A DNA stretch of 64,000 nucleotides from Clostridia bacterium (GTDB lineage Bacteria > Bacillota > Clostridia > UBA1381): NCBI GenBank assembly GCA_017415105.1, contig JAFQJD010000005.1, positions 41,471 to 105,470 on the forward strand, read 5' to 3'. Position numbers and translations under genes: made by a program. The notes under the pieces are model-generated. The model saw only the letters and a program-made list of their open reading frames with translations, had not been told where the DNA came from and ran no database searches. This document shows positions 52,542 to 62,030 of this stretch, one piece after another. The first letter of the stretch is position 1; every line of letters begins with the position of its first letter.

Positions 52542-55172
52542 TTACTTTTTTCTTTTTCTTAAAAGTATGATTATTGCCACAATACAAACGATTACTACAA
52601 CAGAACAGATTGATACTACAACAATCTTTGTAACATCAAGAGATGTCGCAGCACTTTCTGCTGAAGCTTCTGTTTCATACAGGAGCAGGAACAGTCTGTA
52701 AAGAATTAGTGCCGCCTGCTCTCTTGTTATTTCACTCTGCGGTTTAAACTCGCTTGTACGGTCAACAAGTCCTTCTCTTACAGAGATTGCCACAAGCTCA
52801 CGTGCCCAGTCGCTTATCTTGGCGTTATCGGTAAAGCCTGCAAGGTAGCTCTCTGCGTCCTCCGGTGCCGTATAGCCCTTATACTTCATAAGTGTTCTGC
52901 CGGCAAGAGCCACCATCTGCTCGGTGGTCATATTCATATCACCGGCAAATTCCGTATCGGTAAAGCCTTCAACAATTTCATCCTTTTGTGCTGATGCAAC
53001 ATACGGATAGAACACACTGTCCTCCGCTACATCTGTGAATGTGGTCTTAACCTCACGGTCAAGTGCAAAGAACATTCCCACAAGTGCCTGGGTGAACTGA
53101 TAACGCGTAAGTATCTGTCCGGGATTGAACTTCTCGCCGTCAAGTGTCATATAACCCTTTGAAACCAAAAATTCTACAGCCTTTTTATGCTCTTCATCCA
53201 TACCGTCAATGTCGGCTATCTGTGTTTTGTTGTCAAGGACGGTGTATGTTCCCGAATACGGTGCTCCGAATATTATACTCTTTGTGTTTGCATCATACTG
53301 ACCGCCCCAGTTGTCTGTTCCGCCTTTGTATTCGAGCCGGATAGTGCAAAACTCATTATCTGCCGGAAGAGTAATTGTTATTCCGTTGCCGATATGCTCA
53401 ACAATTTGTCCGTTCTCGTCAGTATATCTTATAACGTATGTATCCTCACCTGTTTTTTCTATGCCGATTGTTTTGTTTGCGATTTCGGCAAGCTTCTCTG
53501 AGTTCATCATTACACTGTATGGTGTACCGTTGATTTTTATTGTAAGAAACTGGAAATTTTCCGCCTGATTTATGATGTCCCCATCAAATACTACCTTAAC
53601 CTCCTTATCGTCTGATATATTCTCACATTCAATCAGAACGTCAGTAAAGAGCACTTTGTTAAGAGCAACATCTGATTCATCAAGAACTTCTGTGATTTCC
53701 GCTTTTTTCTCGTTTGCTTCTTTAATGCATTTTTTAATCGCTTTTTCGTTTATCTTTATCGTGTTTCTGCTTGCTTTGACGTTGCGTTTTCCAGCCTGTG
53801 CAATACAGTCTGAAACATAATCGGCTATTTTATTTTTTGCCGCATCGTTTATAGCAGTTCCGTCAACATTTGCAATTGCATTTTTTAATGCCTCGGTTAC
53901 ATTTTCTGCCTTTGTGTCTATAGTGATGTTCGGTTCTCTTAAGTCGCTTGCGGTTGCGTTATCAAGCTCCGCTTCGGTCATTGTGCCGTTGTCTGATGAA
54001 ACAACACGCCACGATTTACCGCTGTTTGTGTTCTTTACGAGCACACCGCCCGCAAGCTCCTCATCAGCATACATTATTACATAGTAAAGGTCATCGCTCA
54101 ACTGATAAATCTCGCCTATTCTGCCCGAAATTATACCCTCTACGGCCTTTACGATACCGCCTATTTTTTCGTTTGCAAGCTCTGTTGCAACCTGGCTGTA
54201 GCGATAAGTCGGTCTGCCGACAGATTTTGAGTATTTTTCAAGTTTTTCGGCTACACTTGTGCCTTTGTCTGTTTTGACTTCAAGATGATAGTTCTGATCA
54301 TCAGAATGGACAAAATCCATTGTTTGCGTGAATTGGGCAATCGCGTCATGATCATATTGCGTGCATGTATCAGTTATGTTTTTGCCATTATGAATACAAA
54401 GAAAAGCGGTTGCGCTGCCAAACGTATTAAGCTCCACTTTCCAACCATTTTCACCAAGTTCTCCGGGAGTTCGCCCATATGTTGCACCTTCAGGCAAATC
54501 GCCGTATCCGGGACCGTTATAACTATCTGTTATTACTCCATATATATCAATTGTATGCTTTAATGTAATTGTCGCATTTTCAATGAGATAGTATAATCCT
54601 GTTCGTTTCGGTCCTACATCATGAAAAAATTCTACATTTCGATAGTATGTTTTATTTCCTATCTTACCAAACCCATTGGTATCTGGTCTTTTTATTTCCA
54701 CTTTTTTTGCTTTGCCGTTGCGGTATTCCCAGAAAAGTGCTTCCACAAAGTTTCCGTAATCTTTATCGCAATAACTGTACTCATACTTTTCGGGATGTAC
54801 GTATGCTGTTATAAGTATAGGCATACCGTCACCTGCCGGATCAGCAAGCAGTGCACACAAATTATAATCTGGGTAATCCTTTACATGTGCAGGCATACTC
54901 TCGATTGCATCTTTATATGCCAATGCCATTGCCTTGTCCATTTTACAAATACTTCTGTCGCCTATGTACGGAATGTCGGCAAGGATATCCGATGCCGGAA
55001 CAAGAGTCGCAAGCTCATAATTCTCAATTATCTGATTATCTGTTTCCTGGGTCTGTGTTTCATCTTTTTCAATAATCTTTTTTGTTGTTGTAAGAACACC
55101 GCAACCGCTTACCGATATTGCAATCATCACAGCAAGCAACAGTGTCCCTGTTTTCATTATCCATTTTTTCAT
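52542..55172 (-). CDS. large SLH-domain lipoprotein with C-terminal membrane helix (876 aa)
   Basis: Exported envelope protein of unknown function. N-terminal lipoprotein signal with lipobox SVSGC (about residue 24), then a ~600-residue extracellular region not recognised. That region includes a segment with AGDGMPILITAYVHPEKYEYS, a Lys-rich helical part (about 410-510), and beta-rich stretches. Two to three SLH repeats follow (about 695-830, for example GEKFNPGQILTRYQFTQALVGMFF and EFKPQSEITREQAALILYRLF). A C-terminal membrane helix with a positive tail ends the protein (IVVVSICSVVVIVCIVAIIILLRKRKK). A lipid anchor and a C-terminal membrane helix with SLH domains together is unusual. Start follows GGGGGT; promoter at 55199-55227. 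Confidence 0.8.
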   Translation of the reverse strand: MKKWIMKTGTLLLAVMIAISVSGCGVLTTTKKIIEKDETQTQETDNQIIENYELATLVPASDILADIPYIGDRSICKMDKAMALAYKDAIESMPAHVKDYPDYNLCALLADPAGDGMPILITAYVHPEKYEYSYCDKDYGNFVEALFWEYRNGKAKKVEIKRPDTNGFGKIGNKTYYRNVEFFHDVGPKRTGLYYLIENATITLKHTIDIYGVITDSYNGPGYGDLPEGATYGRTPGELGENGWKVELNTFGSATAFLCIHNGKNITDTCTQYDHDAIAQFTQTMDFVHSDDQNYHLEVKTDKGTSVAEKLEKYSKSVGRPTYRYSQVATELANEKIGGIVKAVEGIISGRIGEIYQLSDDLYYVIMYADEELAGGVLVKNTNSGKSWRVVSSDNGTMTEAELDNATASDLREPNITIDTKAENVTEALKNAIANVDGTAINDAAKNKIADYVSDCIAQAGKRNVKASRNTIKINEKAIKKCIKEANEKKAEITEVLDESDVALNKVLFTDVLIECENISDDKEVKVVFDGDIINQAENFQFLTIKINGTPYSVMMNSEKLAEIANKTIGIEKTGEDTYVIRYTDENGQIVEHIGNGITITLPADNEFCTIRLEYKGGTDNWGGQYDANTKSIIFGAPYSGTYTVLDNKTQIADIDGMDEEHKKAVEFLVSKGYMTLDGEKFNPGQILTRYQFTQALVGMFFALDREVKTTFTDVAEDSVFYPYVASAQKDEIVEGFTDTEFAGDMNMTTEQMVALAGRTLMKYKGYTAPEDAESYLAGFTDNAKISDWARELVAISVREGLVDRTSEFKPQSEITREQAALILYRLFLLLYETEASAESAATSLDVTKIVVVSICSVVVIVCIVAIIILLRKRKK

Positions 55173-55198
55173 TTTTTAACCCCCATTTCATCAACTCT

Positions 55199-55227
55199 AT
55201 AATAACATAAATTTCCCCTTTTTGCAA
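55199..55227 (-). promoter_or_regulatory. promoter of the SLH lipoprotein gene
   Basis: Minus strand TTGCAA, 17 bp, TATTAT. Confidence 0.75.
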
Positions 55228-55230
55228 TAT

Positions 55231-55262
55231 AAAATAACTACCGAATTCGCGGTAGTTATTTT
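55231..55262. terminator. terminator after the 251-aa membrane protein gene
   Basis: AAAATAACTACCG-AATTCG-CGGTAGTTATTTT. Confidence 0.85.
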
Positions 55263-55291
55263 GGTAGATTTTCCATGTTTGGTTTGTCGCA

Positions 55292-55400
55292 CGAGTCGGC
55301 AGAAACGCGCGAGGTTTTGAAGGCTTCAAATCGAAGTAGGTCGTGTTTTTCTGCCCGACGAGGCTGTACGCCGGTACGCGAGTCGGCAGAAACGCGCGAG
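55292..55400. repeat. GC-rich repeat: two direct 22-bp copies plus inverted segment
   Basis: A 22-bp unit (starts CGAGTCGGCAG, ends ACGCGCGAG) occurs at 55292-55313 and exactly again at 55379-55400, 87 bp apart. TTTCTGCCCGAC at 55348-55359 is complementary to GTCGGCAGAAA in either copy, so hairpins can form. The region is far more GC-rich than its AT-rich surroundings. It looks like part of an interspersed palindromic repeat, lying between a gene end and its terminator. Confidence 0.7.
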
Positions 55401-55411
55401 ATACAAAGATT

Positions 55412-56167
55412 TTAGTCTTCAAAAGGGAATATGTTACTTAAAAAGTCCTTTGCCTTATTGCCTGCTTTGGCGATTGAATCAATCTTTGAACGTGCAGGTG
55501 TTTCCTCTTCAGGCTCATCCTCATCATCCTCAAACTCAATTGCAGGTGCAGGACGTCTCATTTCATATGTATTACCCTCATCATCTGTCTTTGCGGCTGT
55601 GCGTTGCATATCCCATCTGCCGAGGATTTCACGTTCTTCTTCTTTTATCTCAACACTCTGCTTGCGTTCGGGCATTTCCATTCCCTCGTCTGTGCGTGCA
55701 TAGTTCTCATTAGTGTTTACGACGTCTGTCATAGGCTCGTTTATATCAACGAGAGTTGATGCAAACTTCTCCTCAATATCCTTTCTCAATGCACGTATCT
55801 CGGCTGAGCCCTGTGTGTTGCGTTTTGCAAGTCTGTAGAAGCGGTTGCTTATCCAGCAGCTCAATATGAAGTTCACGATTACTGAAAGCAGGAACCACCA
55901 GAATCCGCCCCACTTTGTGAGGTATTTCTTTGCTGTTACTGTCTGATTTGATGCCTGTGAAGCCACATTTTCCGGCTCCTCGGCTGTACTCCCTTTTGCA
56001 GTTGTTGTTTTTGTCTTATCGCTGTCCTTTACGGTATCGGTTACCGACGAATTATCGTTCGGGCCGCTTCGGGGAGTCATTGTAGCTGATACTGCAGTTG
56101 CGGCAACTGTAAGTGTTACCGACATTGCACATACTGTTATTATAAGTTTCTTAAATAAGCTTTTCAT
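55412..56167 (-). CDS. membrane protein with signal peptide and acidic cytoplasmic tail (251 aa)
   Basis: Not recognised. Signal peptide (MKSLFKKLIITVCAMSVTLTVAATAVSA), then a short Thr/Ser/Lys-rich outside segment (about 30-80), one membrane helix (WGGFWWFLLSVIVNFILSCWISNRFY, about 87-112), a charged helix (RNTQGSAEIRALRKDIEEKF), and a disordered acidic tail with EDDEDEPEEETPARSK. Start at 56167 by spacing from AAAGGA. It follows the large GAP1-like gene by 14 bases, so the two probably act together. Function unknown. Confidence 0.75.
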   Translation of the reverse strand: MKSLFKKLIITVCAMSVTLTVAATAVSATMTPRSGPNDNSSVTDTVKDSDKTKTTTAKGSTAEEPENVASQASNQTVTAKKYLTKWGGFWWFLLSVIVNFILSCWISNRFYRLAKRNTQGSAEIRALRKDIEEKFASTLVDINEPMTDVVNTNENYARTDEGMEMPERKQSVEIKEEEREILGRWDMQRTAAKTDDEGNTYEMRRPAPAIEFEDDEDEPEEETPARSKIDSIAKAGNKAKDFLSNIFPFED

Positions 56168-56181
56168 TTTTTTCATTCCTT

Positions 56182-58326
56182 TCAGTTTTCGTCTTTAAAT
56201 ACTTTTCTCAATTCGTTCTTTATGTCAAGTCGGCTGAACCGCATTCTGTTTGCCTCATATATTCTGATATATGAAAGCATCTTTCTGTCGTCACGTTTGC
56301 TACGCATCGCTCCGATTAAGAACCAGTTCCAGAAACTCTCGGGCATTGTTTGGGTGCTCACTATCTGCTCGTGGTAATGCCCCTGCGATTCAATTATCTC
56401 TATTCCGAGCTTTGCTATCATATAATTGTAGCACTGCGGCTCCTTCTCCCTAAGCTCAAGGATAAGCCGTTTTATGCGTTCTGCAAGTCGCTGTGCCTCA
56501 CGTTGATTGCCGTATGCACCCTGCCACATATAAAATGCACCAAGCAGACGTGAAATCAAGAACGGTGACGGGTTTTCCTCAAGGTCAGCCATAATATCAC
56601 GCTTTATTATCTCATACTTTGCCCGTTTGAACGGCTCATAGCCTACACGGGTAAGAAGCTGTTTTATTCGTTTTGAGTCAGCCTCAGCTTCCTGCGGAAG
56701 CTTCTTGCGTTGTGTTATTGTTATTCCGTATCTTGCCCAGTCTATATCGTCATGCTCGGCAATGTACTTGATACAGCCAAGTGACAGTCGCTTGTCAGTT
56801 GTAGAGGACTGGATATACGCAATAAGCTCATAAAGCTCCTCAGGTGCCCAGCCTTCGGGAACGGAGAACATATTTGCACCATAGCCCGTAACAAGATGCT
56901 CTATTGCAAGCTCTGTCAGTACTGAAATATATTTCTTCTTACCGCCAAGCATATGCGACCAGCTGTCAAACACACCGCTGTGCTTGATTCGTGCAATCAG
57001 CTCAAGGACAAGGCGTTTGTTTCTGTCACCCATTGTATCGAAATTATCACATATACAGTCCATATACTGATGAAGCTTCTCAAGGATTACGCCTGTCTGT
57101 CGCTGTGATGCAGGCGAGTCAGCAAAGATGGATTCTATATCGTAGCTTTCGCCGTTACAAAGCCTGTCTATGCAGTTACTTACATATATATCCGTAATCT
57201 TTTCAATTTCTTCATCGAACAGGTCAATGTTATCGTACATAACCTTGGCGATTTCAAAACGCACATCCTGCATTGACTCATCGTCTATTGTACCAAACAG
57301 TTCCTTTGCACGTATTGCAAAAGCTTCATCGCCTGCAGTACGTTTGAATTTCAGAAGCTTTCCGCCGATTCCGCTGAATGTTACATTCTGTGTCAGTGCG
57401 AACCAGTCAAGATATGCACTTATTGACGGTATTTTGTACTTTGCATACTCCTTACGCAGTTCCTTTATGTCGAATCTGAACAGACTTGACGGTGCAACTG
57501 CAGAAAAATCCATTTTCTCAAAGTCTATGTATATGCAGTTCTCTCTCGACTCTATCGCATCGTCGGTTATGTTGTTTTTTCCTTTTATTGTGCCGTGGAA
57601 TACAATCTTATCCTGCTTGTCCGACGGCAGATATACGTTATAGGTGGAAATTCCGGTGTTCAGTGATACATCTCTTGGCAATAACCATTTTAATGCCACG
57701 AGATATTTTTCTGTTGTTTGGGCATCGGGGGTTGAAATGCAGATGTTTTTCAGATTTTCCGATGTCAGGAGTGTCACCGCATGGTTTATGAGGTATGTGA
57801 GCTCTTTTGTGTGCTCTCCGATAAACTCACACATTTCTCTGATTTTCGCTTCCGGTTTTATCGGATTTTCAAGCACCGGCATATACCGTACAAGCCGTGT
57901 TGTGTGCTCCTCTTTTGTGAGATATGTGCGGAATATCTCCGAGCCGTAATATTGCTCGGGGAAGAAATCGTCACCATACTCATCAAAAACGAGTGCGTGA
58001 GCAAAGAAGTTGCCAGGCTCGCCGTTTATGTCATAGCCTGCATAAACCGACTGGATAGCCGCCATCTTTCCGTCCGAAAGACGCAGTGTTCTGAACGTTT
58101 TCGGGAACATCTGCGTGATTTCTGGATCCGCAAAAGTTACCGGATACGCGGTTGTGTTGTTTTTTGGCAGTCTGTAGCTTGAAAACCGTATGAGCTCTGC
58201 GATATTCTCACGTGTCAAGCCCTGCGAACACGAATATACTCTGTGTCCCGGTGTGTTTGACAAGCCCAGCTCCGGGTCTGCAAGACAGTTTTCTACCGAA
58301 GTGTATATCATCTGGTATACCTTCAT
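56182..58326 (-). CDS. large cytoplasmic protein resembling GAP1 (GTPase-associated protein 1) N-terminal type
   Basis: 714-aa soluble protein. The N-terminal ~230 residues (YTSVENCLADPELGLSNTPG, VYSCSQGLTRENIAELIRFSSYRLP, then GEPGNFFAHALVFD) resemble the GAP1-N domain of predicted GTPase-associated systems in the pattern Y-T-S, GL, YRLP and FFAHALVF. The rest is mostly helical with no catalytic motif that I can see. The assignment is from memory of the pattern and is tentative. No GTPase or MoxR/vWA gene is adjacent; the only partner in sight is the membrane protein downstream. Separated from the ABC exporter genes upstream by hairpin copy 5. Confidence 0.5.
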   Translation of the reverse strand: MKVYQMIYTSVENCLADPELGLSNTPGHRVYSCSQGLTRENIAELIRFSSYRLPKNNTTAYPVTFADPEITQMFPKTFRTLRLSDGKMAAIQSVYAGYDINGEPGNFFAHALVFDEYGDDFFPEQYYGSEIFRTYLTKEEHTTRLVRYMPVLENPIKPEAKIREMCEFIGEHTKELTYLINHAVTLLTSENLKNICISTPDAQTTEKYLVALKWLLPRDVSLNTGISTYNVYLPSDKQDKIVFHGTIKGKNNITDDAIESRENCIYIDFEKMDFSAVAPSSLFRFDIKELRKEYAKYKIPSISAYLDWFALTQNVTFSGIGGKLLKFKRTAGDEAFAIRAKELFGTIDDESMQDVRFEIAKVMYDNIDLFDEEIEKITDIYVSNCIDRLCNGESYDIESIFADSPASQRQTGVILEKLHQYMDCICDNFDTMGDRNKRLVLELIARIKHSGVFDSWSHMLGGKKKYISVLTELAIEHLVTGYGANMFSVPEGWAPEELYELIAYIQSSTTDKRLSLGCIKYIAEHDDIDWARYGITITQRKKLPQEAEADSKRIKQLLTRVGYEPFKRAKYEIIKRDIMADLEENPSPFLISRLLGAFYMWQGAYGNQREAQRLAERIKRLILELREKEPQCYNYMIAKLGIEIIESQGHYHEQIVSTQTMPESFWNWFLIGAMRSKRDDRKMLSYIRIYEANRMRFSRLDIKNELRKVFKDEN

Positions 58327-58379
58327 TTGTTTTCCCCTCCACCTTTTTTATTTTTTATATTTTTGTTCCGTTTTTCCGG

Positions 58380-58424
58380 AGGCGTTTGCAGAGAATGCAT
58401 AATAGCCATTCGATGCAAATGCCT
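58380..58424 (-). repeat. intergenic hairpin family, copy 5 (ABC exporter / GAP1-like gap)
   Basis: AGGCGTTTGCA pairs with TGCAAATGCCT (one G-U), a GA/GA tandem mismatch follows, then GAATG-CATAATAGC-CATTC, identical to the core of copy 4. No T run downstream. Confidence 0.8.
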
Positions 58425-58434
58425 TAGGTAAATA

Positions 58435-60279
58435 TTATTCCAACTCTTTAATGCCCGTGTATAATTCGTAATACCTTCCCTTTTGTTCGAGCAGCTCATC
58501 ATGCGTACCACGTTCTATAATCTCGCCGTTCTCAAGCACCATTATAGCATTCGAGTTGCGGATTGTAGACAAACGGTGTGCAATAACGAATGTTGTTCTG
58601 TTCTCCATAAGGGCATCCATACCACGGTTGATGCTCTGCTCTGTTTTGGTATCAACCGATGATGTAGCCTCATCGAGTATCAGAATAGGTGCTTTTGAAA
58701 GTGCGGCTCTTGCGATATTTAATAGCTGTCTTTGTCCCTGCGAAAGGTTTGCACCGTCACCCGTCAGCACCGTATCATAACCGTCGGGCATATTTTTTAT
58801 AAACGAATGTGCACACGAGGTCACAGCCGCCGCACGCACCTCATCATCTGTTGCATCAAGTCTGCCGTAGCGGATATTTTCCATAACAGTGCCTGTGAAC
58901 AGGTGCGTATCCTGCAGGACTACTGCGATATTTTCTCTTAAGCTGTCGCGGTCAATATCCTTAATGTCAATACCATCGATTGTGATTTTACCCGAATCTA
59001 TATCATAGAACCGTGTGATAAGGTTTGTTATCGTGGTTTTACCTGCACCCGTAGAGCCTACAAGTGCAATCTTCTGACCGGGGTGTGCGTACATTGACAC
59101 ATTTTTGAGTATTGTCTTATCGGGGTTATAGCCGAATGTGACATTCTCTATAACAACATCGCCGTTTACCTTTTCAGGCTTGATTTTCTTTGTGTCGTGT
59201 GCGTCCTCAGGCTCTTCGTCCATTACGGTAAATACACGTTCTGCACCTGCAAGTGCCGACATAACAACTGTTATCTGGTTTGAAATCTCGTTAATCGGAC
59301 GCGAGAACTGTCTTGAATAGTTTACAAACAAGGTCAGTCCGCCTATGTCAAGTGCGGCAAAGCTTGCCGTTCCTATTGTGCCTATGCGTGTCATAAGTGC
59401 AAGCGTTGAGCCGATAAACGCAGTTACTGTGTAGCTAACCTGAGATAGTGCGTTCATTGACGGGCCCATTATTCCACCCGAAAAGTTAGCCTTTACCTGC
59501 AGATCACGAAGCTCGTTATTAAGCTTTTCAAAATCAGCCTTTGAGGCCTCTTCGTGGTTAAATACCTTAACAACCTTCTGACCGCTGATTGTTTCCTCTA
59601 TGTAACCGTTGACCTTACCAAGCTGTTCCTGCTGTTTTTTAAAATATTTACGTGTCCGCTTTGCAATTGTAGTTGACACAAACGCCATAAGCGGTGCAAG
59701 AACAAGCGTAACAACCGCAAGCGGAACATTTGTTATAAACATAAGGATAATTGTGCCGATAAGAGTCAGTATACCCGAAATCATATGCAACACTGTCGAG
59801 TCGAACATCTGACCGAGATTATCGACATCGTTTGTGAAACGGCTCATAATATCGCCGGCAATGTTGGTGTCGAAATATCTCACACCAAGCCCCTGAAGCT
59901 TATCGAATAAATCGTCACGGATGCGTCTTAACGTGTTCTGCGACACCTTTATCATTGTTCGTGCCTGAATAAACGATGCAAGAACACCTGTAAAATATAT
60001 ACCCGCCATTGTAAGAAGACCTGTTGCAAGGTTTAAAATCTTATCATCAAGCGGAATGTCTGCACCGAGGTTGTTTATTATAGGCTTTATCATATATGTA
60101 GCTGCAAGGTTCGTACCGGTTGATACGAGTACGCACAGTATGCCAAGCATTACCTTGTATTTTTCCTTGCCTATATAACCGAGCAGGCGTTTTATTGTCG
60201 CTTTTGTGTTTTTCGGTTTTGATTTTCCGGCAAAACGGGCGTTTCTTCCGCCCGGACCGGGTCCCATCTGAGGTGGCAT
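58435..60279 (-). CDS. ABC exporter half-transporter with intact catalytic site
   Basis: 614-aa type I exporter subunit. A Pro/Gly-rich N-terminus (MPPQMGPGPGG) is followed by six membrane segments (about 40-330) and an ATPase domain: Walker A ALVGSTGAGKTTITNLI, signature NLSQGQRQLLNIARA, Walker B ILILDEATSSVDT with catalytic Glu, and HRLSTI. ATG at 60279 follows AAGGAGGT; the frame to 60330 overlaps the upstream gene. One base separates it from the stop of its partner, indicating a heterodimer of the LmrCD/BmrCD kind. Substrate (drug, lipid or peptide) unknown. Confidence 0.93.
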   Translation of the reverse strand: MPPQMGPGPGGRNARFAGKSKPKNTKATIKRLLGYIGKEKYKVMLGILCVLVSTGTNLAATYMIKPIINNLGADIPLDDKILNLATGLLTMAGIYFTGVLASFIQARTMIKVSQNTLRRIRDDLFDKLQGLGVRYFDTNIAGDIMSRFTNDVDNLGQMFDSTVLHMISGILTLIGTIILMFITNVPLAVVTLVLAPLMAFVSTTIAKRTRKYFKKQQEQLGKVNGYIEETISGQKVVKVFNHEEASKADFEKLNNELRDLQVKANFSGGIMGPSMNALSQVSYTVTAFIGSTLALMTRIGTIGTASFAALDIGGLTLFVNYSRQFSRPINEISNQITVVMSALAGAERVFTVMDEEPEDAHDTKKIKPEKVNGDVVIENVTFGYNPDKTILKNVSMYAHPGQKIALVGSTGAGKTTITNLITRFYDIDSGKITIDGIDIKDIDRDSLRENIAVVLQDTHLFTGTVMENIRYGRLDATDDEVRAAAVTSCAHSFIKNMPDGYDTVLTGDGANLSQGQRQLLNIARAALSKAPILILDEATSSVDTKTEQSINRGMDALMENRTTFVIAHRLSTIRNSNAIMVLENGEIIERGTHDELLEQKGRYYELYTGIKELE

Positions 60280-60280
60280 A

Positions 60281-62014
60281 TTATCCCACCTCCTTTTCGG
60301 CTTGTGAATAGTAGATATCCATATACTCATTACAGCTCGCTAAAAGCTCATTATGAGTACCCTCGCCCACTATTCTGCCATCATCAAGCACGATGATTTT
60401 GTCCGCCTCTATAACGGAGCTTATTCTCTGTGCTATGATTATCTTTGTAGTATCTTTTAAATCTTCGTTGAAAACCTTTCTTATTCTTGCCTCTGTTGCA
60501 GTGTCTACTGCACTTGTTGAGTCGTCAAGTATAAGGATTTTCGGATTTTTGAGCAGTGCTCTTGCGATACAGAGTCGCTGTTTCTGACCGCCCGATACGT
60601 TCGAGCCGCCCTGACCAAGCTCTGTCTCATACCCGTCTGTAAACGATGCCACAAAAGCATCTGCCTGTGCAAGCTCTGCGGCATAACGGATTTTTTCCAT
60701 ATCCGCCTCCGCATCGCCCCAACGCATATTCTCCTCAATTGTGCCGGAGAACAGCACGTTTTTCTGTAATACCATACCCACGCCGTTACGCAGGTTCTTT
60801 ATGCTGTAGTCTTTTACGTTTACACCGTCAACAAGGACCTCACCGTCTGTTGTATCGTAAAGTCTTGGGATAAGCTGAACGAGTGAGCTTTTTCCCGAAC
60901 CTGTAACACCTACGATGCCAAGAGTTTTTCCGGCCTCTGCGACAAATGAAATATCTTTTAATACGTTATCCTTGTTGCTTGTATGGTATCTGAATGATAC
61001 GTTTTTAAATTCAACTCTGCCCTCTGTTACCTCTTTGCCTTTTTGCTTCGCATCAGCATCCGTAAGGTCGGGGACAGTGTCAAGCACCTCGCCCACACGT
61101 TTAAATGACGTAATCGCTCTTGATGAGTTTATAATCATCATTGACACCATCATAAGTGAGCTTAAAATCTGTGTTATATACTGAATTATGGCATTTAGTG
61201 AGCCTACCTCAAGTCCGCCGGCGGCAACAACGTTTCCGCCACGCCATAGTGTGGCAAGTGTAGCGATATTCATACACAAGGTCATTACCGGCATTGTGCA
61301 GACCATTACCTTTAATGCACCCAATGTTGCATCGCAAAGCTCGCCGTTTGCAGCTCTGAACTTTTCTTTTTCCTTGTCCTGACGCACAAACGATTTTATA
61401 ACACGCACATTTGCAATATTTTCCTGCGTCGTTGAGTTTAAGTTATCAATACCCTTCTGCATCCGTGCAAATCTCGGCATTGCCATCCGCATAATGAAAA
61501 ATATTGCACACGCAAGAACCGGCAGCAGTACCAAAAGCACAGATGCAAGGCTCTTGTTAATAGAAAATGCCATTATGATTCCGCCGATAAGCATACCGGG
61601 TGAACGCACTGCCATTATAAGTCCCATTCGTGTTATATTCATTATCTGCGTTATATCGTTGGTAAGGCGTGTTATGAGAGAGCCGGTCGAGAAGCTGTCG
61701 ATGTTCTTAAACGAAAACTCCTGTACCTTGTCAAACACTGCCTTTCGCAAATCGGAGCTGAAATTTACCGCTCCCTTTATTGCGAAATAGTGACCGCTTA
61801 TACCGCCGGTTATCATAAGGCAGATACAGCCAAGCATCGTAAGTGCCTGACGGATGATATATCCCTCGCCCGCAAGTCCCGTTGCACCGTTGTCTATCAT
61901 ACCTCCGACAAGCTTGGGCAGTACAATTTCGCCTGCAACCTCTGTCAGCATCAGTAACGGGCCGAGTATGAAATACAGTCTGTATGGCTTTATATACTTA
62001 AAGTATTTTTTCAT
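60281..62014 (-). CDS. ABC exporter half-transporter with degenerate catalytic site
   Basis: 577-aa partner subunit with six membrane segments (about 15-310) and an ATPase domain: Walker A GVTGSGKSSLVQLIPRL, signature NVSGGQKQRLCIARAL, Walker B ILILDDSTSAVDTATE, in which Asp replaces the catalytic Glu. The switch region is AQRISSV with Gln in place of the usual His. These changes are typical of the degenerate site of heterodimeric exporters, where only the other composite site hydrolyses ATP. Start at 62014 by spacing from AAGGTG. 16 bases after the aminotransferase gene. Confidence 0.93.
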   Translation of the reverse strand: MKKYFKYIKPYRLYFILGPLLMLTEVAGEIVLPKLVGGMIDNGATGLAGEGYIIRQALTMLGCICLMITGGISGHYFAIKGAVNFSSDLRKAVFDKVQEFSFKNIDSFSTGSLITRLTNDITQIMNITRMGLIMAVRSPGMLIGGIIMAFSINKSLASVLLVLLPVLACAIFFIMRMAMPRFARMQKGIDNLNSTTQENIANVRVIKSFVRQDKEKEKFRAANGELCDATLGALKVMVCTMPVMTLCMNIATLATLWRGGNVVAAGGLEVGSLNAIIQYITQILSSLMMVSMMIINSSRAITSFKRVGEVLDTVPDLTDADAKQKGKEVTEGRVEFKNVSFRYHTSNKDNVLKDISFVAEAGKTLGIVGVTGSGKSSLVQLIPRLYDTTDGEVLVDGVNVKDYSIKNLRNGVGMVLQKNVLFSGTIEENMRWGDAEADMEKIRYAAELAQADAFVASFTDGYETELGQGGSNVSGGQKQRLCIARALLKNPKILILDDSTSAVDTATEARIRKVFNEDLKDTTKIIIAQRISSVIEADKIIVLDDGRIVGEGTHNELLASCNEYMDIYYSQAEKEVG

Positions 62015-62030
62015 GCCATAATTCACCTTC

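Noticed and set aside
55292..55400. CRISPR array
   Set aside because: Only two copies of the 22-bp repeat, a spacer that itself contains an inverted copy, and no cas gene.
55069..55422. Open frame on the minus strand with repeated RAFLPTR peptide
   Set aside because: It runs through the terminator, the lipoprotein promoter and part of the SLH gene; the repeated peptide follows from the DNA repeat and no ribosome site fits.
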